Source: Polytrichum commune (taxonomy: Eukaryota > Streptophyta > Polytrichopsida > Polytrichales > Polytrichaceae). From it: DNA of 64,000 nt. Positions 43,401 through 54,242 of the stretch are shown here, one piece after another; the stretch's first letter is position 1, and every line of letters starts with the position of its first letter. A program made the position numbers and the translations under genes. Where the stretch lies: contig OX485804.1 of the NCBI GenBank assembly GCA_950295325.1, positions 61,970,533 through 62,034,532 of the forward strand. Direction: 5' to 3'. Below the pieces are notes generated by a model that was given only the letters and a program-made list of their open reading frames with translations, did not search any database and was not told where the DNA came from.

Positions 43401-44833
43401 GTCCCATTCCTCCTTTATCAAATCCTAAATCCACACTCCAATGTGGTCATCAATACGCAGTCCAAGAGGTATTCCTATCAAACAATCACCTTACAGGCCC
43501 TATCCCCAACGAATTTGGCAATCTCAGCTTTATTAGCCACTTGGATCTAAGTGGAAATCGTCTATCGGGAACAACACCGGAATTCATTTTTCAATTGTAC
43601 CAATTACAACAGCTAGACCTATCAAGTAACATGTTCACAGGCGAATTTCCCTTGGCACCACCTATATATAATCACTCGTATTCATACTCTATGTCTTTCT
43701 TGGATATATCAGACAACTATCTCAACAATAGCATCTCATTGTTTTTATCCAATCTTTACAGCACACGGTGGAGCATGGCATTAATTACAGGCACTTCGGA
43801 TTGGGGCCGGGGGAACCTTTTTTATGGGCCACTTCAACTAGATTTTAGCCTATTTAAGTCTTTAGAGTTATTTTCAGCAACACGCAATCAAATCACATGA
43901 TTTATCCCCTTAGATTTTGGAACCAAAAATTTTAGTATTGTCTTGATTGATCTTAGTCATAACCAACTTACTGGGGACATTTGTTTAGGATTAGAGCGGC
44001 AAGTTGCAGCTAACATCCTTGATGCTCTACGTGTTTTGACCCTTGCACATAACATGTTGATAGGTCCAATTCCTCTATGAATTATGAGGCTCAAAAGCCT
44101 TCAGGTGCTAGACTTGTCATCCAATACCCTCACGGGTTCAATCCCTCCGGACCTTCATTCTTTGTTGGTTGACAAAGTTTTATCCTCAAATCTAGGTGGC
44201 TTGAATGACTTCACCTTGATTCAGACCTTGCAACACTCAAATATACCCATATTCTTCTAACCCACATACATGGATTTGTCCTCCGATGTTCTCACATGTG
44301 ACATTCCTCCAAGCATCGTGCAATTGAGCGGATTGTTGTACTTATATTTGTCCAACAACAAACTCACTGGCAATATTCCTATAAGCTTAAGAAACCTTTC
44401 ACAATTAGAAAGACTTAATTTCTCTCGCAACAATCTCACTAGGGACATTCCTTCCAATTTGAGAAGTCTATCGTATCTTCAAATCTTCAATGTGTCTTTC
44501 AATAATCTAAGCGGACCAATACCTACAGGTGGCCAATTTATGGGGTTTTCAAACACTTCTTACCTTCCGGGAAACAATGGGCTTTGCGGAGAGGTGATCC
44601 ATCGATTGTGCAACTCGACACCACAAGCTCGGGAGCCACATGTCTTAGAGGAGGCGGTTTCTTATAAAGACGTCATCTCCTTACCAAACTTTTCAATTGG
44701 TGTTGGAGTTGGATTCTTTTCGGTGGCATTTTTCTTGTTGTATCGACAACATGGTCAGGGACTATATTTAAGCAACGAAAGCCACAACAAGCCTCTCAAC
44801 CGGCGATATGGAGCCTTTAAACACCCTTGTTGA
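40406..44833 (+). pseudogene. LRR receptor-like protein, broken into three pieces
   Basis: Leucine-rich repeats of the plant extracellular type (LxxLxLxxNxLTGxIP) appear at 40406-40560 (with a frameshift), 42045-42200 and 43310-44833. The last piece has about ten repeats and then the C-terminal block of receptor-like proteins: GGQFMGFSNTSYLPGNNGLCG, an acidic linker, and a membrane segment (FSIGVGVGFFSVAFFLLY) with a short tail and no kinase. In-frame stops at about 43898, 44080 and 44261 disable it. About 1.5 kb and 1.1 kb of unrelated DNA separate the pieces. The family serves in immunity or development at the plasma membrane. Confidence 0.85.
42636..42942. repeat. Two direct copies of an ACCGG-rich MITE half inside the LRR pseudogene
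   Basis: The phrase from caccatgtcctgaagctctt through catctgtaagtagcagtgtg occurs at about 42641-42715 and again at about 42851-42930. It resembles the right half of the hAT MITE at 34671-34895 (cttgaacttcaaccggttat). A left-half-like stretch (gggggagattttggggcataa) lies between them at about 42746. Confidence 0.6.
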
Positions 44834-47002
44834 TGGAAATTTGTAGTCTATACCTTTTTTTCCCCTAAGAATTGAGAATTTATTGGTGTGTGGTACCAAT
44901 TATATATCTTCATCTAGTATGCTTGTTAACTCATGATTAGGTATTATTACAATCATGAAGCAATCACATGACTTACCTTCATTTGTAAGTACCTAACATG
45001 ATTGTGAAAGTAACTCTTTTGATTTACTCAACTTCAAGTTTTTGTTAGACATCTTTTAGAGAATTGATGTTGTCGATGTTATATAGCTAAACAAGAGTCA
45101 TATGTACACCTCATACATGTTATTTTTAATACATTAATTGAGACATTGTTGAACTCTTTCAATTTGGTTACTGAATCTAAATGATACTTTTAGTGTCATT
45201 TATATTTTGCCCACCACTACATCCAATTAATCTTGCTACCATCTTCTTTTGCGGTGAGTATCTTAACATGTCAACCTACTCTCCTTGAAAAGGACTTTGG
45301 AAACAAATGTGTTTTTTGAAGGAATCAACAAGAAAACTAAAGGTATTTGTAACTTTGATCGCATCAAAGGTAAGTTCGAAATTGGACTTTCAAAATAGGG
45401 TTGACGATGATGAAGATTGTTGCAATTGTTGAGGGTTAGACTAAATCGGAGTGGTTGCAGTTTGGAGTTGATATACAGAAGTTTGCTTCCTTTCGCTTTG
45501 AAAGAAAAATTTTAAACTATATGAAGTTGTCAGTTTCTCATCATATACGAGACCTATAAGTATATATGCATGTTTTTTTTTTGCCACACATGCTTGAAAA
45601 AAAATGATTAATTTGTTCATAAATACAATTATTAGAAATCTAAATCTAAATTTGTTACATAAAACAAATATTTAGAATGAGTGATAGTTTTCACGTATTC
45701 AATAACATGTACCTCTTGAAGTGCATCATCCACATAAGAAGTTTGGTTCACATATCTCATTTGTTGTCAAACCTCAACTTCATTTTTTTGGGGCCATGGG
45801 GTTTAAATGTGCAAAATGAATGGTAGATTATTTTATTGTTCATGTTTCTGAAAGAAAAAAACACATCATTCGGAGATTCTAGTGTTTACATTTTCACATG
45901 AAGTAGGTCATACTTGTTATGGCACCATGCACCCACTTGTGAACAATGGACATAATAGCAAATATGTCTTAAATCTAGAAAATCAACTCTAACCATCACT
46001 TTTCTTTTCTTCACATTTTTTAGCCACCATTTTTCGTGTAATGCATATATTTGTCTTGTTGTATATCCAAGATCCAAACTTTAATTGTTGTAGATATTCA
46101 AGGTGGGTATGAAGATTTTTTTGCTATAGAATCAAGATCATTTGGGCTATTGGCTGCATTTATATCTTCTCTTGTATGGTAAACATGATAACAAGTAATC
46201 TCCACAATATGTAGATGCATAAACAAACGTTTGGTTGAAAAATTAGCTATATAACCTTTATTTTTGGACTTAGATTGATTTGAATCATTCCTATAATCTC
46301 TAAGGATCATAAGGGTAGTCATACTTCCATCAATAAAAGATTTGGGGTTAATTACCTCATATACATAAATATATTCAATTATAACAAGTAGAAAAACTAT
46401 ATTAGAAATCCCACCTTCTTCAAGGATAGATTCATGAGGATTAAGTATGGTATGTTGTATGTCAAACCTAAAGTTAATTGTCTAGAGCCAGAGATAATAA
46501 TTACTTATTGAACTTGAGATGTGATTGTGTGGTATCATTTGTTTCTCAAGTAGAAGTTGAAGGAATGAAGAAAAGAAGGATAAATATAGCACAGTTGCTA
46601 AAACATTGACCACCGAGACTTGATATTTGGGAAGGGTCTACACGATGCATTACAAAATTGGTAATAGGTGGATTGAGTGTCAACAACCAATTGACCTTTG
46701 GGACTGGCCTTTCAATATCATGGAAATAAAGTTATGTTGGTATTAAAACAAGAATGGATCGATGTGGACCTATGATTTGACAAATTATTTGATGGCAAAA
46801 TTAGGAACTGTCATTGCATTGGCTACAATGATTTATATTCTAGACTTCCTTTTGTATGAGTTACATTCAATAAGTGAATGAATGTTCAAATGATTTCATC
46901 AATGATTAATAAATGTGTCTTACTAAGAGTCTTTTAACCATATTTTTTACATTATCTTTTTGGCATATACATATGATTGGGGTCTAAATGATTTATTTAT
47001 TT
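44834..47002. other. No gene seen
   Basis: AT-rich DNA between the LRR pseudogene and duplicated block B. Small frames only; nothing recognised. Confidence 0.6.
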
Positions 47003-47376
47003 CTCACTTGTGTATATATTTGAGGGGATTTCCTAGCTACATATTGTACGTACATCATTTTTAAGAGGTAGAAAATCTTGTATATTATGGGTATTGATTT
47101 CAAGGTCATGCACACATGTGGTTCGTGGTTCTAACAATGAATGCACCCCTCATGTTGAAATCTCAAAAAAAAAAGTGTTAAACTCAACAACAAGAATCAA
47201 AATAATAAAGGAATGTTTGGTATAGGCTTTGTAATTATTTGGACTTGAGTTGGTTGAGGATTTATTCATTGAACTATGCGGATGAAGGAGGCAAATGGGT
47301 TATTAAACATAATCAGAGCATATGAGATTCAAATTCTGACAATTCATATTTTTGAGTGTACGCAATACATTAGTAC

Positions 47377-48625
47377 CATAGTCCAAGGAGCTCTGTAGAG
47401 AAAATCGATAATTTCCTAGCTTCTAGGAGGTGGCTCACATTTTTCAAATTTTACCCAAAAGTGGGCCTAAAGAGTGCAAATTTTATCAGTTGATATCCCC
47501 CATTTCCTAGTGTATTTAGGCAATGAGCCGACATTTTTTTTTTCATTTATCTAGTTTCCTAAATGTCTAAAATGGGGTCGGTTTTTTATTTTGGTGGTGG
47601 ATGTTTATTCCCTCCCCATTTTTTTCGTTTAAGTTTCATTGTCATTCATTCCCCCCTTTTTTTTCAAGTGTTCAAGGTTAACAAATGTTGGCATTCACTC
47701 TCTATATTTTTGTCTAAATAATATCCTTAGTAGGAGTTGAACCTAGCAAAGCCCCTACCATCTTAGGGCCAAGGATGTAACCTTTAGAAAATACAAGATC
47801 CACAAAGGGTCCAAGTATTTTCCAAAGGCTGGTTAGTATTGAAAGTCACAAAATTTGCGTACCATTGCCCTTAGTATCAACTGGCCCAAACGAACAAGAC
47901 ACATCACTCACACTCATTGTATTAGGAGAATTCAAATAAGGAGAGGGACTAGCATACAAAAAATATATTTACTATCATTCTTCCAAAGTGGGACAACGTC
48001 ACCAATAATGTCATCTACCCCCTCATTCGGCCCTTCCAAGGCCATTTGCAGCATTGCCTCAAGATTCTTACTGCCCAACATATTTGTAACTTTAGTCTTG
48101 ATCAAACTCTACACACTAAAAGCACGCTCACAAGTCACTGTAAAAACACATTGCACATGAGCTAGCTTTGCAATAACTAGGAGGTTGGGGTACCGTCCTT
48201 GCAAAGAATGATTCCAAGTTATCATGCCCCACAAATCCCTCAAATTCTTATCTCCCCATTCCGTGTGCACTAAAGTTTAAACGCTAAAAATTCACGCTTA
48301 CATGTTGTCTGGTCCACAAGAGGAGGGAGTTTGAAGCTTCCATGTGAGCGGTAACTCCAACTATGCATAGTATCAAAACAAATTCCTAAAAGGTATACGT
48401 CTGGTCGGCTGCCCGCCGTGAAAAATGCCTTTCAATGGGTAATTTGCTGTGGATATTCCGGGGCAGCTTGCCTAAATGCCGGTATTTTTTTTTCCTAATC
48501 GGCCCATTTCCGAAAACCTTGAATTTTCTTCTGGAACCCCTTCCTAAACATTTCTATTTCATTTGGAAATTCTCAAAATCAACCGACTAACTTGTAACTA
48601 GCTGCCGGCACTCCCCGTACATTGA
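47377..48625 (-). mobile_element. Internally deleted hAT element (1.25 kb), second family
   Basis: Copy A has the empty site near 363-372. On the - strand it starts CAATGTACGGGGAGTGCCGG and shares roughly its first 260 bp with the element starting at 58749. It then jumps to a transposase C-terminal fragment. Flanks attagtac and attgaata are compatible with a diverged 8-bp duplication. The centre of the transposase is missing. Confidence 0.7.
47950..48175 (-). pseudogene. hAT transposase C-terminal (hATC) fragment
   Basis: On the - strand the reading VTCERAFSV is followed by a stop and then SLIKTKVTNMLGSKNLEAML and NEGVDDIIGDVVPLWKN. This is the end of a plant hAT transposase including the dimerisation motif. 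Only this tail is present. Confidence 0.8.
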
Positions 48626-49950
48626 TTGAATACACGTATTGCATAATTTTAGAATGCATGTGGATCGCACATTCATGCATCGGGTACCAATGTATCGGCC
48701 AACTTGCCCTGGCCCTCATTGCATGGGTGACAATTATACAAATCATACTAGGGGTGCTCAAACAATACATGTAAGACCTTATTATGTATACTCAATACCC
48801 AAAATTTCTCTATGAAAAAGGAGTATGGAGAAGGTGCCTTGCAAATAACATAGTAAATACCTCTCCATCAGCGTGTCGTGAATGTTGTTGCAACTTGTCC
48901 AATTTTAGGTGCAGACTTTAACTTATTCTAGCTCTTTATCTCTCTCCTAGTAAATTTACTCTCACAGCAATAACAAAGGCTTCAAATCCCCGGCTTCGAA
49001 ATGACTTAAGAGGCAAGTTACAGCGACGTGCCTAAGTTCAAGACCCCAAGTTAGTACATAAATTTGCTTACTTGTAAAGAGATCTGTGACTTTCTTGCTT
49101 TCCCATGTCAAGCCTAACCTCATTTCCAAATGCGTGTGCACATCCATCCAAGAATTGGTTCTTATCAATTTTATGAACTTTGTTATGTTTGCACTTCACA
49201 AGAACAAGTCCAAACTTTGTATGGACACCCCTATAAACTTCTTATTACTTTCATTATTATTCACCCATTATTTGACCTATTGTTTTCCGTACATTCCTTT
49301 ACTATACTCTAAAGTAGTTGGTATTAGATTATTTCAAACGTTTTGATTGATTTGGGATTGAATTACTATCGCACGTTCATTGTAATATCTCTCCACTATG
49401 GTGCCAAAGGTCTTGCACACATCATGTCCACGTTCTTTTAATATACCATCACCTACATCATGGCTCCATGATGAATACAAACTACATTACTTCAAGTGCA
49501 CACAAGTGTTCATTTTCAAAATTTGCTTGCTTGTTTCCAAACTTATCGATAGTCAAGAATTGCCTAAATACTAATTAAGTGGACCAAAATCAGTTCAATA
49601 GAATTTTTGAGATGCACTTTCACATGATGTCGATATTTTCACAATCACAAACTTTTGAAACAAGTCTACATGTGTCTTAAACATTAACCCCAAAGGAATG
49701 AGGAGGTTATCATGATATCAAAGATGTGTTATGAAGTGTGGCATGGTGGTCTAATTTGGAGTTGACATATTAAAGATGTATGTGAAGCCTGGTGATTTGA
49801 AGACTACATCTATACGATTAGAAGCAAGGTCATCACGAACCAATATCACAATACCAATTTAGAAGCATTTCCTTGTTGAAATGAACAATAAATCTTTATA
49901 TCATCAAAATGAGATGAAATTTTGATTGATTAAAACCACGGGTTTTATCA

Positions 49951-50334
49951 GATAGATAGATAGATAGATAGATAGAAACTCCGGTCCCTTTTTAGCAAGG
50001 GGCCGGCGTGAATAAAGTGTCCGTTCGTAATGCCAATGACCCGATGCCCACTGGACAAGGGGACATTGGGACAATACTACTCTCCCCTTTCGAGGATGGA
50101 CACTATAGTGACACACTATACTAGTTCCTAGCTAGCCACTAGTGCCTTGAAGATACCGGACATGGTATCCCCCCAAAGGGCTTTGAGGTACCCATACAAC
50201 AAGGTCCAAGGACCCCCCACCATAGTTGGGTGGACTAAGGCGGTGAGCACCACGCCGGCATGGGGAATAGAACCCACAACCTCCTCATTGGGGGCCATGA
50301 GCCCTAACCACCAAGCCAAGGCCCGTGGTGCCTT
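49951..50334 (-). mobile_element. tRNA-derived SINE, full length (384 bp)
   Basis: On the - strand: A box TGGCTTGGTGG (50308-50318), B box GGTTCTATTCC (50264-50274), a body of about 270 bp and a (CTAT)n tail. Target duplication cgggttttatca at 49939-49950 and 50335-50346 (12 bp, perfect). Copy A (about 1672) shows the empty site. This is the long relative of the fragment at 1998-2095. Confidence 0.9.
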
Positions 50335-50586
50335 CGGGTTTTATCATATGGTGTAGAATGACATGAAATATCAAGTAAGTAACCTTTGCCTTTCCTTTAA
50401 TAACAGATTCTCACAAACCAATTGACAAACAATAACTACAAGTGGGAAAAAGTCAACCAAAAAATAAACTTGTTCACTACCTCCAAAGCCATGTCATTAT
50501 AAACACATGCAACACACTTTGGGTTGACCAGTCCTTTAAGGATTAAAGAATGAACTCTTTTGATGCCAAAGTTGCCCCCCGGGGAC

Positions 50587-51599
50587 CAGGGTTCGGGAGA
50601 TTTTTGAGCTCAACCAGCTAAAATCCGTCCCTTCATAATTTCTATCGGTTTTTTTAGGATTTGATCGGTTGCAAACTTGTTGTCATTAATTTGGATCGGC
50701 CAATATCCTATATTTTCTTTCAAGTGCCGGTTAATTTCCTCTTCATTGTAATGACAACCGGCCAAAAACTCGGGCATTGATAAGTAAGTTGGTTTTCCAA
50801 TCTTATCTACAAACAACATACACCATTCAACAACAATGTCCAAAGAACATATCAACATACAACAATAATATGTAATGATATTAGCATCCAACAAGAATGA
50901 TCAATAATTTATCCGTAGCAGGAATTGAACCTAAAATAAGCCATCAACCGGTTGATGGCCATGGATAAACTCTTCTATCATACCTAGGTCTTAAAATCTC
51001 ATATTAGATTTGAGGCCACAACATGATAAAAGAGTAACCTAACATACCATACTATATACAAAAATGAAATTCACCAACTGTTAGAGTCAAAATCAACAAT
51101 ATCATCTTCACCTTCAAGAGGAAAACGCCCTGAAAGGTATCTTTGTGGATGTGAAAACAACCATCTAAACTTTGTAGAGTTCCTTCATAAAGCTATGGCT
51201 TCCATTAGTACATTATCAAGATCACCACAAAGATCTTCCATAGACACTCATAATACATTCTAAACGCTAGCTGTCAACAATGAAATGCAGTAATGAAGCA
51301 AAAACATCGTTAAGTTTCCTATGACCTACACGGCTGAGAACCTCCCTCATTCAATATCCGCCCATACCCTCGGGAGACCAGCCAATATCTGCCTATACCC
51401 TCGGGAGACCCAACTCATTTCCGCCATTTTCTGAGCCTAAGGGGTTAAATTTCCTACATTATCTCATATTGGTCGGTTGATTTCCTATACTCTTCATATT
51501 TAACTCGGTTATACAACCGAAATCTCCCCAAAAAAATCGGTAATTTTGCAATTTCACTCGGCTAACTTACAACTAGCTGCCAAATCTCCCCGATCATTG
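50587..51599. mobile_element. Non-autonomous hAT element (1013 bp), second family
   Basis: Starts CAGGGTTCGGGAGATTTTTG and ends CTCCCCGATCATTG, with the perfect 8-bp target duplication ccggggac (50579-50586 and 51600-51607). Copy A has the uninterrupted sequence near 1920. A 94-codon - strand frame at 50610-50894 has no recognisable motif. Confidence 0.88.
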
Positions 51600-51793
51600 C
51601 CGGGGACTCATTGCCCCTTGCTCTCAACGGTTGCAACCTTTCATTAGTTTCTATATACTATATATAGTCATGGGGCTCCCCCATTGACATGGAACAAGGG
51701 CCAACTATTAACGTCATTGGAAAGTCGGTGTGGGAGAAAAGAAAGTGCGAGGATGGTGAACTATGAGGATTGAGGTATGTGGAAACACTGGGA

Positions 51794-52030
51794 CTATGAT
51801 CGGGGAGAACCAGCAGTTAGTACCAGATGAAGCGGTTGAGTTCGAGGAATAACCAAGGGGTTGAAGTTCAAGACTTCAAGAGGATTACCAATCACTGTAG
51901 AGGAATTTATAGGAGAATATGCCTCAAATTATTAAAGGAAAACCGGAGGATGTCAACATGGGACCGGATGGACTTGCAAACACTAGGATCTCAACCCATT
52001 ATGAATGCTCAAAAATCTCCTGGATCATTG
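51794..52030 (-). mobile_element. hAT MITE, second family, inverted
   Basis: Starts CTATGATCGGGGAGAACC and ends AAATCTCCTGGATCATTG, the reverse of the layout at 34671, with the same internal order (ggttgaagttcaagacttc; gatgtcaacatgggaccgg). No clear target duplication remains. Copy A has related but heavily interrupted sequence at about 2241-2700. Confidence 0.65.
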
Positions 52031-52157
52031 CAATATGAATCTAGGATCTCGACTGATTATGTCCAAGAATCTCCCTGGACATTGATCCACTTGATGTCAC
52101 CAAGAGACATTAATTGGACCCAAACAATATACATAGAACCTCCGAAATAGTTTGGAG

Positions 52158-52297
52158 CAGTGATCGGGGGGATTTTTGGGCATACTAATCGGTTGAGATC
52201 CTAGTGTTTGCAAGTCCAACTGGTTACATGTTGACATCCTCCGGTTTTCCATTATGAAATTGGGGTATATTCTATACATTCCTCTGAAATGATCAGT
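52158..52297 (+). mobile_element. Left half of a hAT MITE, second family
   Basis: CAGTGATCGGGGGGATTTTTG and the following 120 bp match the left half of the MITE at 34671. The element is cut where LINE sequence begins (about 52300). No right half was found. Confidence 0.65.
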
Positions 52298-52299
52298 TC

Positions 52300-53096
52300 A
52301 TTTGGCACAAAGCTATGACAGTTAACGAATGAAGGGCTCACATTGCGCCGGCATCTATCTGCAAGCAATGTGTCTTTTGCCTACCTAACACAAGCGAATC
52401 AGTCAAACACAAATTTTGGGACTATATTCAACCTAGGAGGGCGTGGAGATGGGCTACCTATATCATGCATGGACTTTGTGGGGTTAGAAATGGCAACTAT
52501 GATTGTTTTAATTGGAAGCAAACCATTTTTGGGAAAAGGATTCCTAAGAAATACAGTTAAAAGATCAAGATTTGGCACCTCCTTAGGGGCATCACGCTTT
52601 GGACCATTTGGATTGAGCGCAATGACAAAGTGTTCAACAACAAATAATGGCATGAGTCTCAGGTCAAGCACCGTATTTGGGATGAGCTCATCGTCTATGC
52701 CAAGGCGGCATGGGAACAGGTGATCAAACAAATTAAGATTAGTAGCTTCTCCGTTGCGGCCATGCTACAGGGGTTTGACCAAACTTGGGGTGCCAAGAAT
52801 GTTCCTTGTAGGAGGAAAATTTTGCATATTGAGTGGAACTGAAAGCGGCAGTGTAGGTATGTTGACCAACTCTCTAATGAGGGCTTCTTGGTGGTGTGGA
52901 GGTCGTCCTCAACAAGTGGAGTGGGGGTAGTCCTTTGTTTGGAGGGTCCTCTGGGTTGTCCTTGGTGGGGGTCAGTTGTTGTTACTTTTTACGTGGTGGT
53001 GTTTCACGTCCAAGGGGCTCTGCCTCCCCTCGTTGTGGACATGTTTTCTTGGTTCTTAATACATTTGGCGTTGGCTTTATTGGCCTTTTGTCTCAA

Positions 53097-53137
<41 letters not shown>
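52300..53137 (+). mobile_element. 5'-truncated LINE (L1 type) 3' end
   Basis: In shifting frames it encodes the zinc-binding region that follows plant LINE reverse transcriptase: CKQCVFCLPNTSES, WATYIMHGLCGVRNGNYD, IWHLLRGITLWTIWIERND and LQGFDQTWGAKNV. A 3' segment then ends ggccttttgtctcaaaac and an (AT)n tail at 53102-53137. Stops and frameshifts are present and the enzyme itself is missing. Confidence 0.8.
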
Positions 53138-53142
<5 letters not shown>

Positions 53143-54100
53143 CCTTCTGTGGCTACGGTGGGATACACGGCACCCACACAAAGTAAGTCACCCATTTTTA
53201 TTTTTTACTTAAAATCTCTCGCTCTAGGCGTCTGATAGCCTATAAGAAGTTCAACTTATGGGCACATGAAGCGGTAAATTTAGTCCAGGAGGACCGGAAA
53301 CTCAGACTGGGGGCCGAGATCAGTGTCTGTGAGTTTGTGTGGGTTAAGTTTGGCGAACCGGAACCACTAAGTAGAAGCTGCAGTTCGAGTTCCGGGCTTC
53401 AAATCTGGGAATTTAACATGTGGGTTTCTCTTTATGCTTCTTCTTCCTCTGCTTGTGTGCTCGAAACGCTTTTGACAAGAAGAACACGAGAGAGAGAGAG
53501 AGAGAGAGATGTATTCAAAGTTGTGTGGGTTTTGCTTGGGTAAGTAGAATTTTTGGTGCAGCAAGTGTTGCAACCTTTGTTTGATGTGGGTTGATGGTAG
53601 ATTGTGACTTTCGTTTTCTTTTTTTGAGTCTCTGGGGGGATTCAGGAGAGGGGTTTGTGGGCTGATTGAGGCATTATAGGTTGAAAGGGAAGGAACCCAT
53701 ATGGGAAGTCCAATTGAGTCCAAGTAAGTTGTACTTGAAGGTTTGGGGGTTTTGGATAACCAACCATAATTGTTGGAGCAGCATGCATGTGGAAAACTTT
53801 ATTTTAATGTGGGTTGATGGTAGATTGATGGTGGATTTGACCGTGGGTTATTTTTCTGACGCAACCTTGGATTTCTGGAATGACTTGAGGCGTTTCAGGT
53901 TGAAAGGAAAGGAATCCATATTGCCCAAATATGTAGGGATCTTTAGATGTGAAGAAGGAATTTGTCAGTGTTGAGAGGATTTTAGGAATTTGTCGGTGTT
54001 TTGTATTTCATTTCTATATTTTTGGATTGACGTCTTGGATTTGAACCAACTTTTCAACTGAAGGGCTGAAATTTGAGAGCCCTTCAAAATGAAACTCATA
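53138..54100. other. No gene seen; upstream of dirigent B
   Basis: Sequence largely absent from copy A, with a (GA)n run at about 53490-53510 and two similar stretches (gggttgatggtagattg... and ggttgaaagggaaggaa, near 53590-53700 and 53810-53920). No recognisable protein. Confidence 0.5.
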
Positions 54101-54151
54101 TGAGGCTTCAATCTTGAACACTGGTAGCACATATGGCAACTTCAAAACCAA

Positions 54152-54160
54152 CCTATAAAC
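54152..54160 (+). promoter_or_regulatory. TATA box of dirigent gene B
   Basis: CTATAAAC about 90 bp before the ATG at 54243, matching the position of the TATA box in copy A. Confidence 0.55.
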
Positions 54161-54242
54161 AACCTTGCAATACCATGGTGGACACATGAGAAAACTTCAT
54201 ATTGCTGTAGATCAACCTCTTGTGACTTTGAAGCCAGCCGAG

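Noticed and set aside
52896-53235. Protein-coding frames near the (TA)n run
   Set aside because: They lie in the noncoding 3' end of the LINE fragment and run into the microsatellite.
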